Part shown: in pieces, positions 41,349-49,384 of the stretch | How the letters are laid out: every line of letters begins with the position of its first letter | How positions within the stretch are numbered: position 1 is the first letter of the stretch | Source: Ardenticatenaceae bacterium | GTDB lineage: Bacteria > Chloroflexota > Anaerolineae > Promineifilales > Promineifilaceae | Assembly: GCA_020634435.1 (NCBI GenBank) | Contig: JACKBS010000013.1 | Coordinates: 220,117-284,116, forward strand | Direction of reading: 5' to 3' | Length of the DNA: 64,000 bases | Notes under the pieces: generated by a model | What the model was told of the DNA's origin: nothing | The model's database searches: none | What the model saw: the letters and a program-made list of their open reading frames with translations, nothing else | Position numbers and translations under genes: made by a program

Positions 41349-42161
41349 ATGAGAGCCAAATCAAAACGCTTAATTTTCATCTTATTGATGCTTGTGTTGC
41401 TCGTGGGCTGCGGAGGCCAAACGGAATCTACGGTGCCGGAGGATACGGCCGTTGCGCCCAATCCAGCCGATGATGTTCCCTTTGAATTTGGGATCAACGA
41501 ACAGTGGCCCGACTACATCCCCGAAGACATTCCCCCGCTAGAAGGCAGCATCAGCAGGGTCATGACCGGTTCGTCGCACATCCGAATTTTTTATGAATCG
41601 GTGACGGATCGGCAGATTGAGCAGTACCTGGACCAGCTAGACCGGCTGGGCTTTGAACTGGACTACATGATTTTTGTGCAGGAAGGTTTTCCAGACGACT
41701 CCGAAGAAAAGTTGGCGCGTGGTGAATTTGATGCCGTAGACATCACCAATGACACCTACCACATGCGGTTGGAGGCGGGCGGCGGTACGGCCGTTTACGA
41801 TATTGACACCCAGGGTTTTACCGTGCCGGAGCTAACCAGCCCACCAACGTACAGTCCGCCAACGGCCGTTCCGCTGCAATGGCCCGATGTTCAGGTTCCG
41901 CCACCCGATTCGTGTGAGCTGACCAGCGTGCTCGATATTGGGGGCGGCCAATATATGATCAACTGTCAATTTACGGTTGAAAATGCTGACGAAATTTACA
42001 TTGCTGCGCTGCAAGAAGCTGGATTTACCGAGCAGGATAGATTTGAAGGTATGGACGGTAACCTGATCAGCCTGACGTTGGCGAATGGAGAAACGGCCGT
42101 AACGCTTCTCTACTCACCAACACCGACCTTAACCATTCAAATCAAACCCGCTGCTCCCTAG
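41349..42161 (+). CDS. Lipoprotein of unknown function
   Basis: The 270-residue product starts MRAKSKRLIFILLMLVLLVG with a lipobox ending CGG (Cys21). A short acidic and Pro-rich spacer follows. Then come two similar alpha/beta parts separated by a Pro-rich hinge at about residues 165-190. Both contain a segment about a residue pair at helix ends (QIEQYLDQLDRLGFELDYM and EIYIAALQEAGFTEQDRF), suggesting an internal duplication. No enzyme motif is seen. It is a stand-alone gene with its own promoter. Confidence 0.75.
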   Translation: MRAKSKRLIFILLMLVLLVGCGGQTESTVPEDTAVAPNPADDVPFEFGINEQWPDYIPEDIPPLEGSISRVMTGSSHIRIFYESVTDRQIEQYLDQLDRLGFELDYMIFVQEGFPDDSEEKLARGEFDAVDITNDTYHMRLEAGGGTAVYDIDTQGFTVPELTSPPTYSPPTAVPLQWPDVQVPPPDSCELTSVLDIGGGQYMINCQFTVENADEIYIAALQEAGFTEQDRFEGMDGNLISLTLANGETAVTLLYSPTPTLTIQIKPAAP

Positions 42162-42184
42162 TGCAAAGGCGGGGCCAACCTGGC

Positions 42185-42988
42185 TTAATCCATCACCGAG
42201 CCGCCGCTGAAGACTAAATTGGCTCCCGTCATGAAGCTGGCCGCTTCGGAGGCCAGGAACAGAATCATTTGCCCAATCTCCTCCGGCTGTGCGCCCCGGC
42301 CCAGCGGCACCTGCTTCAATCCTTCCTCAAACCGGCCGCCCGCCAGCGCCGTTTCGGTGGCCACCCAGCCCGGCGACAGCGCATTCACGTTCACGTTGTA
42401 CGAGGCCATCTCTGCCGCCAGCGACTTGGTGAAGGTGAGTACCGCCCCCTTCGAGGCGCAGTAATGGGCGTTGCCATAGCCGGACAGTCCCGGCATGATG
42501 CCCGGCTGCATTCCGTCTACCGAGGCGATGTTGACAATCGCACCGCGCCGGTTGGCCATCATCGTGGGGATGACTGCCTGGCAGCAGTTGAAGACGCCCT
42601 TGGTGTTGACGCCAAATACGCGGTCCCACTCCTGCTCGTCCATGTTGGCCACCAAAGCCGCAGGGTACACGCCTGCGACATTGGCCAAAATATCAATCGA
42701 GCCATACGTTTCCAGCGCCGTATCGGCCAGTCGCTGGGCGTCGGCCCGATTAGACACATCGGCCTGTACAGCCACGGCGCTGAAGCCTGCGGCTGTTAGT
42801 TCATCAGCAACGGCCGTTCCCCGCGCAGCATCATATTCGCCAATAACCACCCGGCAGCCCGCATGGGCTAGTACTGCCGCCGCCGCTTTGCCGATGCCGC
42901 TGCCCCCACCCGTCACGATAGCTACCTTGTCTGTTAATTTAATGCCCGTTAGCAAAGGCAAATCCGCAATTTGATTAGACACACTCAT
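42185..42988 (-). CDS. Short-chain dehydrogenase/reductase (SDR) 1
   Basis: The 267-residue NAD(P)-dependent oxidoreductase has the Rossmann motif TGGGSGIGKAAA near residue 28, NVAGVYPAAL, the catalytic Ser in IVNIASVDG, and YCASK with the Tyr/Lys pair. The ending LASEAASFMTGANLVFSGG is classic. An AGGAGG lies six bases before ATG 42988, so the upstream TTG is rejected. It lies downstream of SDR 2 on the same strand, separated by a repeat. Substrate unknown. Confidence 0.9.
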   Translation of the reverse strand: MSVSNQIADLPLLTGIKLTDKVAIVTGGGSGIGKAAAAVLAHAGCRVVIGEYDAARGTAVADELTAAGFSAVAVQADVSNRADAQRLADTALETYGSIDILANVAGVYPAALVANMDEQEWDRVFGVNTKGVFNCCQAVIPTMMANRRGAIVNIASVDGMQPGIMPGLSGYGNAHYCASKGAVLTFTKSLAAEMASYNVNVNALSPGWVATETALAGGRFEEGLKQVPLGRGAQPEEIGQMILFLASEAASFMTGANLVFSGGSVMD

Positions 42989-43013
42989 CAAAAACCTCCT
43001 AAAAAAAGTAACA

Positions 43014-43083
43014 GGACGCGGATGAACGCAGATGACGCGGATTTATTTCTTCTTATCCGCGTTTTCCACGTTCATCCGCGTCC
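43014..43083. repeat. Inverted ggacgcggatgaacg repeat between two SDR genes
   Basis: The arms ggacgcggatgaacg and cgttcatccgcgtcc are perfectly inverted, with internal iteration of cgcgg words. The element lies in an otherwise co-directional pair. Confidence 0.8.
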
Positions 43084-43086
43084 AAT

Positions 43087-43854
43087 TTATTTGATAGAAA
43101 AGCCACCGTCCACCACCAGATTGTGTCCGGTGATGTAGCTCGACTCGTCAGAAACCAGGAACAGCGCGGCGTAAGCAATATCTTCCGGCAGGCAGAGCCG
43201 CTGAATGGGGTAGGCGCTGGTCACTACATCATCCACCACCTCGTCAAAGTTGGGCCGATCCACGTAGGACATGGGCGTATGCACCATGCCCGGCGAGATG
43301 ATGTTGGCGCGGATGCCGTGCGCCGCGTATTGCAGGGCGATGACACGCGTGTAGGCCAGAATGCCGCCTTTGGTGGCGCTGTAGGTGGCATAGCCGGGAA
43401 TGCCCACGCTGGCGCAAATGGACCCAATGTTCAGGATGGCCCCTTTTTTGTTGTTCATCATGAAGGGCAAACAATGTTTGGTGGTGTGGAAAACGCCCTT
43501 GAGGTTGATGTCCACCTGCCAGGCCCACTCGTCGTCGGTGGTGTCCTCCACCTTTTCCGTGCGGCTGATGACCCCGGCGGAGTTGACCAGCGTGTCCACG
43601 GTGCCGTACTGCGCTACGGCAAAATCAACCATTGTGCGGGCGTCATCCATGCTGGTCACATTTCCGGTGATGGCAACGGCCGTTCCGCCCCCACTCTCAA
43701 TCTCCTTTACCACTTGCTGCAATGGTTCCAGCCGCCTGCCTGCCACAACCACTCTGGCCCCGTGCTGGGCAAACAGCAAGGCAATGGCTCGCCCAATCCC
43801 CGTGCCGCCACCCACGATGAGTGCGGTACGGCCGTTTAATCTCTGCTCCGTCAT
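43087..43854 (-). CDS. Short-chain dehydrogenase/reductase (SDR) 2
   Basis: The 255-residue SDR has VGGGTGIGRAIALLFAQHGA, NSAGVISRTEK, the catalytic Ser in ILNIGSICAS, and YSATK. The C-terminus LVSDESSYITGHNLVVDGG is typical. ATG 43854 has GGAGGGAAAG directly upstream, which is better than the open extension before it. It precedes SDR 1 by 98 bases including the repeat and may act on a related metabolite. Confidence 0.9.
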   Translation of the reverse strand: MTEQRLNGRTALIVGGGTGIGRAIALLFAQHGARVVVAGRRLEPLQQVVKEIESGGGTAVAITGNVTSMDDARTMVDFAVAQYGTVDTLVNSAGVISRTEKVEDTTDDEWAWQVDINLKGVFHTTKHCLPFMMNNKKGAILNIGSICASVGIPGYATYSATKGGILAYTRVIALQYAAHGIRANIISPGMVHTPMSYVDRPNFDEVVDDVVTSAYPIQRLCLPEDIAYAALFLVSDESSYITGHNLVVDGGFSIK

Positions 43855-43904
43855 CTTTCCCTCCAGCTGTGAAATTGGTTGGGCAGGATTGTACAGAGTG
43901 TGAT

Positions 43905-43968
43905 GACAAGGTGACAAGGTGAACGGCCGTCAAAAATTCACCATTCACCATTCACGATTCACAATTAG
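43905..43968. repeat. Iterated aggtgaac/ttcaccattcac repeat
   Basis: The words gacaaggtgacaaggtgaac are followed by inverse caccattcaccattcacgatt words, giving an imperfect stem. It lies in the gap between SDR 2 and the DUF6428 gene. Confidence 0.6.
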
Positions 43969-43999
43969 AAACGGCCGTTCACCATCATTGGTTAGGCGA

Positions 44000-44530
44000 T
44001 TAACAGCAGCTTGCTGGCGCAGCAGCCAGGGGAATCACTTGTTCGGCTTCATGTTTGGTTTGCGGGGTGCCGCCGTAGGCCGTTGCTGTGTAGCCGTTAA
44101 GTTCTTGCAGCAGCTCGCGCGGTTTGCACAAGGTGCGCGAGGGAGCCATTTTTACCAGCAAGCCTTCCGGGGTTAGTTGCAGATCATCTACGTGGTAAAC
44201 GGCCGTTACCCGCTGGTCATTGCCGTACTCCACCCGCACCTCCGCCTCGTTATCGAGCGGAATGCGGCTGTCCACAATGGACCAGATTTTGGCAAATTTG
44301 TCGGTGGCCATGAGTGGGGCGTCTGGAGCTACCCCGTCTGGCAGCCAAACCTGCACGATGACTTCGCGCCAGGTATGCAGGCTGTTGCCACAATCAATCG
44401 TGTCGAACTGCGCATTTTTGATTTCGGTCACGTGGTAGCCGCCGGGCACGGTTTGCCCATCATCGTAAAGGAAGCGAAGCGGTTTGCCGGGGTTTTGTTG
44501 AATCGTTTGAATAAAGTCTCGAACTAACAT
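44000..44530 (-). CDS. DUF6428-like protein
   Basis: The 176-residue protein starts MLVRDFIQTIQQNPGKPLRF behind AAGGAG. It contains GGYHVTEIKNAQFDTIDCGN, HTWREVIVQVWLP and a C-terminal region ending in Cys-Cys. The pattern fits the DUF6428 family, often encoded next to ArsR-type regulators. Here no regulator is adjacent, but paired operator-like words precede the gene. The function is unknown. An in-frame upstream ATG at 44605 would place the ribosome site inside the gene and is rejected. Confidence 0.65.
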   Translation of the reverse strand: MLVRDFIQTIQQNPGKPLRFLYDDGQTVPGGYHVTEIKNAQFDTIDCGNSLHTWREVIVQVWLPDGVAPDAPLMATDKFAKIWSIVDSRIPLDNEAEVRVEYGNDQRVTAVYHVDDLQLTPEGLLVKMAPSRTLCKPRELLQELNGYTATAYGGTPQTKHEAEQVIPLAAAPASCC

Positions 44531-44561
44531 TTGATAATCTCCTTTGTCATATTGATATATG

Positions 44562-44638
44562 TCTATATGTTTTAGCAAAAAAAGATGCGCTCTACTGCGC
44601 AACATATTTAAGTTTATCTATATGTCTTGTTTTGTCAA
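44562..44638 (-). promoter_or_regulatory. Promoter with paired operator-like words for the DUF6428 gene
   Basis: On the minus strand TTGACA (44638-44633) and TAAACT (44616-44611) are 16 bases apart. The word TCTATATGT (read on the + strand) falls in the spacer at 44617-44625 and again at 44562-44570, 55 bases away or about five helical turns. This suggests a repressor with two sites, ArsR-like in AT-rich character. Confidence 0.5.
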
Positions 44639-44724
44639 CCCCCTTTTCCAAAAATCAGAAATCAGTGTGCCAATCGTTAAAAATCCCCAATTTCCCATCT
44701 CGTAGAGCTTACGCAGTTGGCAAA

Positions 44725-44787
44725 AAGATTGGACCAATTTTAGTCGGAAATAGTTCACAAGCTCTGCAATTAAATTGGTCCAATCTT
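44725..44787. repeat. Perfect 16-bp inverted repeat with 31-base centre
   Basis: The arms aagattggaccaattt (44725-44740) and aaattggtccaatctt (44772-44787) are perfectly inverted. The element lies just past the DMT transporter stop in a gap of 273 bases without a gene. Confidence 0.8.
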
Positions 44788-44803
44788 CGTACATCCTGTT
44801 CAA

Positions 44804-45715
44804 CTATGCTTGCGGCAAAAACAGCAGCATGACGCCAATGAAAGCAACGGCCGTTCCCAGCATGCCCCGCACGCTTACCGGCTTTTTGAACACGACAAAC
44901 TCCACCGGAATCAACAGCACGGGCGGCAGGGCCATGAGCGTGGAAGCGATGCCCAACCGCGTGAGTTGGATAGCCACCAGCGAGAGCCAAATGCCCAAAA
45001 ACGGCCCGGCAATCGAGCCGCCGATCATCGCTGGGAACGCCTGCCGATTGCGCCACTGCCGCAGTGTGGTCCGCACCTGGCCGCGCAGCAGCGCCAGGCC
45101 CCACAAAATGAGCAGCGCCACCAAAATGCGAATCATTGTGGCGGAGATTGGGGGAAAATTGCCAACCAGCCCGTAGCGAGCCGTGACCAAATTCGCCACC
45201 TGACCCAGCGCCCCGCCCAGCCCAAACAAGATGCCGCTGCTGTACTGCTTGTTTTCAACGGCCGTTCGCCCCCCTTGCTTTTCCGTAACCACCCAGCCAA
45301 CGCCGCCGACCGTGAGAAACACGGCCAACAGCTCCAACCCGCTCACCGTTTCGCCAAACAGGAGCCAGCCAAACAGCGTGCTGATAATCGGCACGGTTGA
45401 CATAAGCAGCATAGACAGGCGCGGCCCGATGAGCACGTACGCTTTGAACAGCATCGTGTCGCCCACCACCAGCCCCAAAACGGAGGAAATCGCCAGCCAA
45501 AACCAGCGGAAACCTTCTACATGCTGGGGAAAGAGGCTGCCCTCTAATGCCAGATGGCTGAGGCTGAGAAAGATAAAGGCAAACAGCAGACGGCTGCGGT
45601 TCACTACATCGGAGCCGATGAGACGGCCGCTGTAGCTAAAAAAGATGGCGGTGGCTGACCAGCAAACGGCCGTTCCCAGCGCCGCCAGTTCACCGGCATA
45701 TGTAAAAGTTTCCAT
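44804..45715 (-). CDS. EamA/DMT-family transporter
   Basis: The 303-residue membrane protein has ten predicted transmembrane segments in two five-segment halves, as in drug/metabolite exporters. Recognisable parts are ALGTAVCWSATAIFFSYSG, VLGLVVGDTMLFKAYVLIGP and the second half from about residue 160 (GILFGLGGALGQVANLVTA). The cargo is unknown. It is downstream of the DeoC-VOC gene on the same strand, across a ggtaatcg repeat. Confidence 0.88.
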   Translation of the reverse strand: METFTYAGELAALGTAVCWSATAIFFSYSGRLIGSDVVNRSRLLFAFIFLSLSHLALEGSLFPQHVEGFRWFWLAISSVLGLVVGDTMLFKAYVLIGPRLSMLLMSTVPIISTLFGWLLFGETVSGLELLAVFLTVGGVGWVVTEKQGGRTAVENKQYSSGILFGLGGALGQVANLVTARYGLVGNFPPISATMIRILVALLILWGLALLRGQVRTTLRQWRNRQAFPAMIGGSIAGPFLGIWLSLVAIQLTRLGIASTLMALPPVLLIPVEFVVFKKPVSVRGMLGTAVAFIGVMLLFLPQA

Positions 45716-45738
45716 GTTGTGTGTCTCAAAGGGATTTT

Positions 45739-45800
45739 GGTAATCGGTAATCAGTCATCCGTAATCGGTTCACCGTTCACCGATTACCGACCACCGATTA
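45739..45800. repeat. Iterated ggtaatcg/cgattacc hairpin
   Basis: The words ggtaatcggtaatcagtcat and inverse ttcaccgattaccgaccacc pair to a stem. The DeoC-VOC stop codon (45798-45800) is part of it. Confidence 0.75.
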
Positions 45801-46961
45801 GTACGCTGTTTCCGCTTTCTCCTGCAATTTGCGCCAGACGCGGCGGTAGTGACGGCCGTCCATCAGTTCCAAACTATTGCCGTCGGGGTCGCGGAAGTAG
45901 AGGGAGTGGGTGCCCAGCGACCAATCTTGCTCATGTTCAATCTCGATTTCGTGGGCCAGCAGACGGGCGCGCCAACCGTCCATTTGTTCCGGCGGCACGG
46001 CCAGGCAGATGTGTCCCTGCCCGCGGGCCCCATGCGCCGGGATGATGCTTTCACGTTCCGCTAGTTTATTTATGTCAAATAAAATTAGCGTCGAATTTTG
46101 GCCGGTTTGCAGGAAAATCGCGTCTTCAAACTGTTGGCTAACGGCCAGCCCCAGCACTTCGGTATAAAACTTTTTGGCACGAGGAATGTCTTCTACGTAC
46201 AGCACCGCCTCGGCCACGCCCAGGATTTCCGTGCCGCCGCGCTTCGCCGCTTCGGCCTCCTGCATAATGCGCACGCCGCTGCTTACGCCCAGCCGATTGG
46301 CCCCAGCCGCCACCATGCGCCGCGCATCGTCCAGCGAGCGAATGCCACCAGATGCTTTGACGCCCATCTTCTGCCCGACGGTGTGGCGCATCAAAGCCAC
46401 ATCCTCCACCGTAGCCCCGCCCCCGCTAAACCCGGTAGAGGTTTTGACAAAATCGGCCCCAGCCTCTTTGGCAATCTTGCAGACGCGCACTTTTTCTTCG
46501 TTGGTCAGGTAGCTGGTTTCGATGATAACTTTACATAAAGAGCCTCTTTCGTGACAGGCCTGGGTAACGGCCGTAATTTGCGCCAAGGTAAACTCATCAT
46601 CCTTGCTCTTCACCGCGCCGATGTTGATCACCATGTCGATTTCCGTTGCCCCGTTCTCAATTGCCGTCTGCGCTTCCGACACTTTTTCTTTGGTCGTCGT
46701 GGCTCCCAGCGGGAAACCAACTACGGCCACCACCTTCACATCGCTGCCCGCCAGCTGCTCAGCGGCAAAACGCACGTTGGTCGGGTTCACGCACACGGAG
46801 AAAAAATGGTGCCGCATCGCCTCGCGGCAAATTTGGGCAATCATCTCCTCAGTGGCGTCGGGTTTGAGCAGGGTGTGGTCAATCAGACCCGCTACACGGG
46901 TGGGGTCTTCGTCAATCAGTTGGATCAGCTGTTCAGTCGTAGCCGTGGTTAAGTTAGTCAT
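45798..46961 (-). CDS. deoC: Deoxyribose-phosphate aldolase fused to a glyoxalase-fold (VOC) domain
   Basis: The 387-residue protein begins MTNLTTATTEQLIQLIDEDP behind GAGGA. Residues about 30-255 are a full DeoC: GLIDHTLLKPDAT, VCVNPTNV, VVAVVGFPLGATTTKEKV, CKVIIETSYL and the Schiff-base Lys in DFVKTSTGF, with VKASGGIR. DeoC cleaves deoxyribose-5-phosphate to glyceraldehyde-3-phosphate and acetaldehyde. From about 265 to 380 a VOC domain follows (EAVLYVEDIPRAKKFYTEVL, RGQGHICLAV, SLYFRDPDGNSLELMDGRHY) with His and Glu ligands. The joint is in frame without a gap. I know of no common family with this fusion. Confidence 0.9.
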   Translation of the reverse strand: MTNLTTATTEQLIQLIDEDPTRVAGLIDHTLLKPDATEEMIAQICREAMRHHFFSVCVNPTNVRFAAEQLAGSDVKVVAVVGFPLGATTTKEKVSEAQTAIENGATEIDMVINIGAVKSKDDEFTLAQITAVTQACHERGSLCKVIIETSYLTNEEKVRVCKIAKEAGADFVKTSTGFSGGGATVEDVALMRHTVGQKMGVKASGGIRSLDDARRMVAAGANRLGVSSGVRIMQEAEAAKRGGTEILGVAEAVLYVEDIPRAKKFYTEVLGLAVSQQFEDAIFLQTGQNSTLILFDINKLAERESIIPAHGARGQGHICLAVPPEQMDGWRARLLAHEIEIEHEQDWSLGTHSLYFRDPDGNSLELMDGRHYRRVWRKLQEKAETAY

Positions 46962-46978
46962 CGTTTTCCTCACTGTAA

Positions 46979-47035
46979 AACCTCCCGGAGGCACCTGTTG
47001 TGAGTGTCACCTTTTGTGCAGCCTCCAGGAGGTTG
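46979..47035 (-). promoter_or_regulatory. Hairpin in the deoC leader
   Basis: The arms aacctcccggaggc and gcctccaggaggtt pair at 13 of 14 positions, with about 30 bases between. It lies directly upstream of the DeoC-VOC ribosome site and could be an attenuator or a dispersed repeat. Confidence 0.5.
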
Positions 47036-47126
47036 GGAAATTAAGGGAAATCGTATTACGGATTGCGGATTTTGCAACCATAAGGTGCGACGCGCTTCCT
47101 TGAAGTTTAAGAAAATAATCGCGTAA

Positions 47127-47188
47127 GGTAAGGGGCGGCCCCCCCGTGGTCGCCCAAATCGGGGCAGACACGGGGGGCTGCCCCTACC
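47127..47188. repeat. GC-rich inverted repeat (ggggcggccccccgtg type)
   Basis: The arms ggtaaggggcggcccccccg and inverse cggggggctgcccctacc pair around cgcccaaatcggggcagaca-type centre bases. Similar miniature inverted elements occur in many bacterial genomes. It lies between deoC and the toxin gene. Confidence 0.7.
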
Positions 47189-47328
47189 AAAACATTGCCC
47201 GTTTTAATTCTAAAAATGCAACAAAGTGCGTCGCACCTGTTTGGGGATCAATAAACCGTATCACCACGGACGAATGCGGCCGTCAGTACCGCTCTGTACA
47301 AACTATGTTTTGCATCTCTCACAACAAG

Positions 47329-47357
47329 TTGACGGTGTGTATCCTGTGGGATACAAT
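47329..47357 (+). promoter_or_regulatory. Promoter and palindromic operator of the HigBA-like module
   Basis: TTGACG (47329-47334) and TACAAT (47352-47357) are separated by 17 bases. The palindrome gtatcc-tgtg-ggatac (47339-47354) lies in the spacer and overlaps the -10 box. This is a good place for autorepression by the antitoxin. Confidence 0.75.
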
Positions 47358-47363
47358 ATTCCC

Positions 47364-47660
47364 ATGAAGTATGAAATTGCCAGTACGGCCGTTTTCGACA
47401 AATGGTTTAAAAGTCTCAAAGACAGAACCACCAGAAACAAGATTCTGGCGCGTCTTAGCCGCGTTGAAAATGGTAACTTTGGTGATTTCAAATCGCTTGG
47501 TGAAGATTTGTTTGAGCTTCGCTTTTTCTTTGGTGGCGGTTTACGAATTTACTACACCATTCGTAACAATCAGCTTGTTCTCCTTTTGCACGGCGGTGAC
47601 AAATCGAAGCAAAACAGCGATATTGAAAAAGCCAGGCAAATGATTCAGGAGCTAGAGTAA
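47364..47660 (+). CDS. higB: HigB/RelE-type toxin (addiction module killer protein)
   Basis: The 98-residue protein starts MKYEIASTAVFDKWFKSLKD and has the RelE-fold pattern of the COG3657 killer family: ILARLSRVENGNFGDFKSLG, LFELRFFFGGGLRIYYT and LLLHGGDKSKQNSDIEKARQ. These RNases usually cut mRNA at ribosomes. The ATG lies seven bases after the -10 box, so the mRNA is nearly leaderless. It is followed three bases later by the antitoxin gene. An open frame upstream to 47226 has no family similarity. Confidence 0.88.
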   Translation: MKYEIASTAVFDKWFKSLKDRTTRNKILARLSRVENGNFGDFKSLGEDLFELRFFFGGGLRIYYTIRNNQLVLLLHGGDKSKQNSDIEKARQMIQELE

Positions 47661-47663
47661 GTC

Positions 47664-47948
47664 ATGAGTATTGAAACGAAACCGTTCGATGTTGCCGAAC
47701 ATTTGGAAACAGACGAGGATATTCGGGAGTTTCTGGCTGAAGTGCTTGAAACAGGCACAACCTCTGATTTTATTCATGCCCTGAATACAGCAGCCAGAGC
47801 CAGAGGAATGACAGAAGTTGCCCGACAGGCTGGCGTAACCCGCGCCAGTTTGTATAAATCACTCTCCCCTGAGGGCAACCCCCGCTTTGAAACAATCAAC
47901 AAAATTGTGGAGGCTTTAGGCGGTCGCCTGTCCGTCGTGGGTCAATAA
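47664..47948 (+). CDS. higA: HigA-type antitoxin with HTH
   Basis: The 94-residue protein matches the COG3636 addiction-module antidote family. It shows PFDVAEHLETDEDIREFLAE, an HTH (MTEVARQAGVTRASLYKSLS) and the typical PEGNPRFETINKIVEALGGRL end. It should bind the toxin and repress the promoter upstream through its palindrome. The stop overlaps the convergent ABC ATPase gene by seven bases. Confidence 0.9.
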   Translation: MSIETKPFDVAEHLETDEDIREFLAEVLETGTTSDFIHALNTAARARGMTEVARQAGVTRASLYKSLSPEGNPRFETINKIVEALGGRLSVVGQ

Positions 47949-48667
47949 ACCGTATCGCCGCGCACAAAAGCGGCCGTTTCTTCTCTCCCCGGTCTGTTAA
48001 AAAACTGCTCCGTTTCCCCCACCTCGATGAGTTCCCCCGCCCAGAGCAGGGCGGTGCGGTGGGCAATGCGCCGCGCCTGGAAGATGTTGTGCGTCACCAG
48101 CACCACCGTCATGCCGCTGCGCTGGTTTTCCGTCTGGATGATTGATTCGATAATGCCTACGTTGTTGGGGTCCAGATTGGCCGTCGGCTCGTCCAGCAGC
48201 AGCACGTCTGGCTGCGTCACTAGCGCGCGGGCCAGCGCCACCCGCTGTGCCTCCCCCGCCGACAGCTTCGGCGCGGCCTGATCCGCCAGCGGCGTCAGCC
48301 CCAGCCGCCCCAGCCACTCCGCCTCGACCGCTTCGGCCAATTTTTGGCCGCGCAGCCCTGGCCCATAGCGCAAATTGGCCCGCACCGAACGTTGCAGCAG
48401 CAACGGCCGTTGAAACACAGTCGTCACCCGCCGCCGCTGCGCCAAATCCAACTCTGGCGTCGCAGGTTGGCCATCAAACCGGATGGTGCCCTGGCTGGCT
48501 GGCTCCAAAAAGTTGAGCAGCCGCAGCAGCGTGCTTTTGCCTGCACCGCTTGGCCCCACCAGCGCCAAAATCTCGCCGCGCTGAATAGAGAGCTGATTGA
48601 TATTGAGGACGATACGGCCGTCGTAAACCTTCTGCACCTCGGAAAGTTCGTAGACTGGTTGGTTCAT
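47942..48667 (-). CDS. tupC: ABC transporter ATP-binding protein, tungstate/molybdate type
   Basis: The 241-residue ATPase has Walker A GPSGAGKST, Q-loop VFQRPLLLQ, signature KLSAGEAQRVALARAL and Walker B VLLLDEPTANLD, followed by the H-loop VTHN. Its partner gene, overlapping as ATGA, is a TupB-like permease, which points to tungstate or a similar oxyanion. No periplasmic binding protein (TupA) is within the window next to it. The AOR at 28 kb is a candidate client enzyme. Specificity is inferred from the permease. Confidence 0.85.
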   Translation of the reverse strand: MNQPVYELSEVQKVYDGRIVLNINQLSIQRGEILALVGPSGAGKSTLLRLLNFLEPASQGTIRFDGQPATPELDLAQRRRVTTVFQRPLLLQRSVRANLRYGPGLRGQKLAEAVEAEWLGRLGLTPLADQAAPKLSAGEAQRVALARALVTQPDVLLLDEPTANLDPNNVGIIESIIQTENQRSGMTVVLVTHNIFQARRIAHRTALLWAGELIEVGETEQFFNRPGREETAAFVRGDTVY

Positions 48668-49365
48668 CGGTTGGCCCCCCGCTGCTGCAAACGGTACAGC
48701 GCCACATTCGCCAGCAAGGAGAGCAGCAGCAAGATGAGGCCCAGGGCAATGGCCAGGGCAAACTCCCCTTTGCGCGTTTCCAGCACGATCGCGGTTGTGA
48801 GCACCCGCGTCTTCCCGGCAATGTTGCCGCCCACCAAAATGACCGCGCCGACCTCAGAGATGATGCTGCCAAAGGCGGCCACAACGGCGGCAAACACGCC
48901 CAGCTTCGATTCCCGCAGCATGGTGCGGGCCATTTGCCAGCGGGTAGCGCCCAGGGCACGCAGCTGCAAAGGCAAGAGGGGATCATGGGATTGAACGGCC
49001 GTTAACGTCAGCCCCACCACCAGCGGCCAGGCAATAATTGTCTGGGCCATGACCATGGCTGGCGGCGTAAACAGCCAGCGCAGTTCGCCCAGCGGCCCCT
49101 GGTTGGAGAGCAGCAGGTAAACCAAAAGACCGACGACTACCGGCGGCAGCCCCATGCCCGTGTAAATGAGCGGGATGATGCAGCCGCCGCCGGGAAATCG
49201 GCCCATGAGCCCCAACAGCGCCCCGATGGGCAGCCCCAGCAGCAGCGCCAGCAGCAGCGCCGTGCCCGTGACCCGCAGCGTTAGCCCGACAATTTCCAGC
49301 AGCACCGGATCGCCCGACGTGAGCAGTTGAAAAGCGTTGAAAAAAGCGTCTATCAAAGTTTGCAT
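48664..49365 (-). CDS. tupB: ABC transporter permease, TupB-like
   Basis: The 233-residue membrane protein has about five transmembrane segments and an MetI-type fold. It contains LRVTGTALLLALLLGLPIGA, IYTGMGLPPVVVGLLVYLLL and the EAA loop ALGATRWQMARTMLRESK. GSIISEVGAVILVGGNIAGK is typical of tungstate TupB. It precedes the ATPase by an ATGA overlap. TupA is missing here. Its ATG lies 61 bases downstream of the thiolase-like stop, with a ggtaatcg-type repeat between. Confidence 0.85.
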   Translation of the reverse strand: MQTLIDAFFNAFQLLTSGDPVLLEIVGLTLRVTGTALLLALLLGLPIGALLGLMGRFPGGGCIIPLIYTGMGLPPVVVGLLVYLLLSNQGPLGELRWLFTPPAMVMAQTIIAWPLVVGLTLTAVQSHDPLLPLQLRALGATRWQMARTMLRESKLGVFAAVVAAFGSIISEVGAVILVGGNIAGKTRVLTTAIVLETRKGEFALAIALGLILLLLSLLANVALYRLQQRGANR

Positions 49366-49384
49366 AGTTGATTGATCCGCAATA

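Larger units (their letters stand above)
46962..47363. other. Gap with two hairpins upstream of deoC and the toxin gene
   Basis: This 402-base stretch holds no gene. It contains the hairpin at 46979-47035, the GC-rich repeat at 47127-47188 and the toxin promoter at 47329-47357. Confidence 0.6.
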
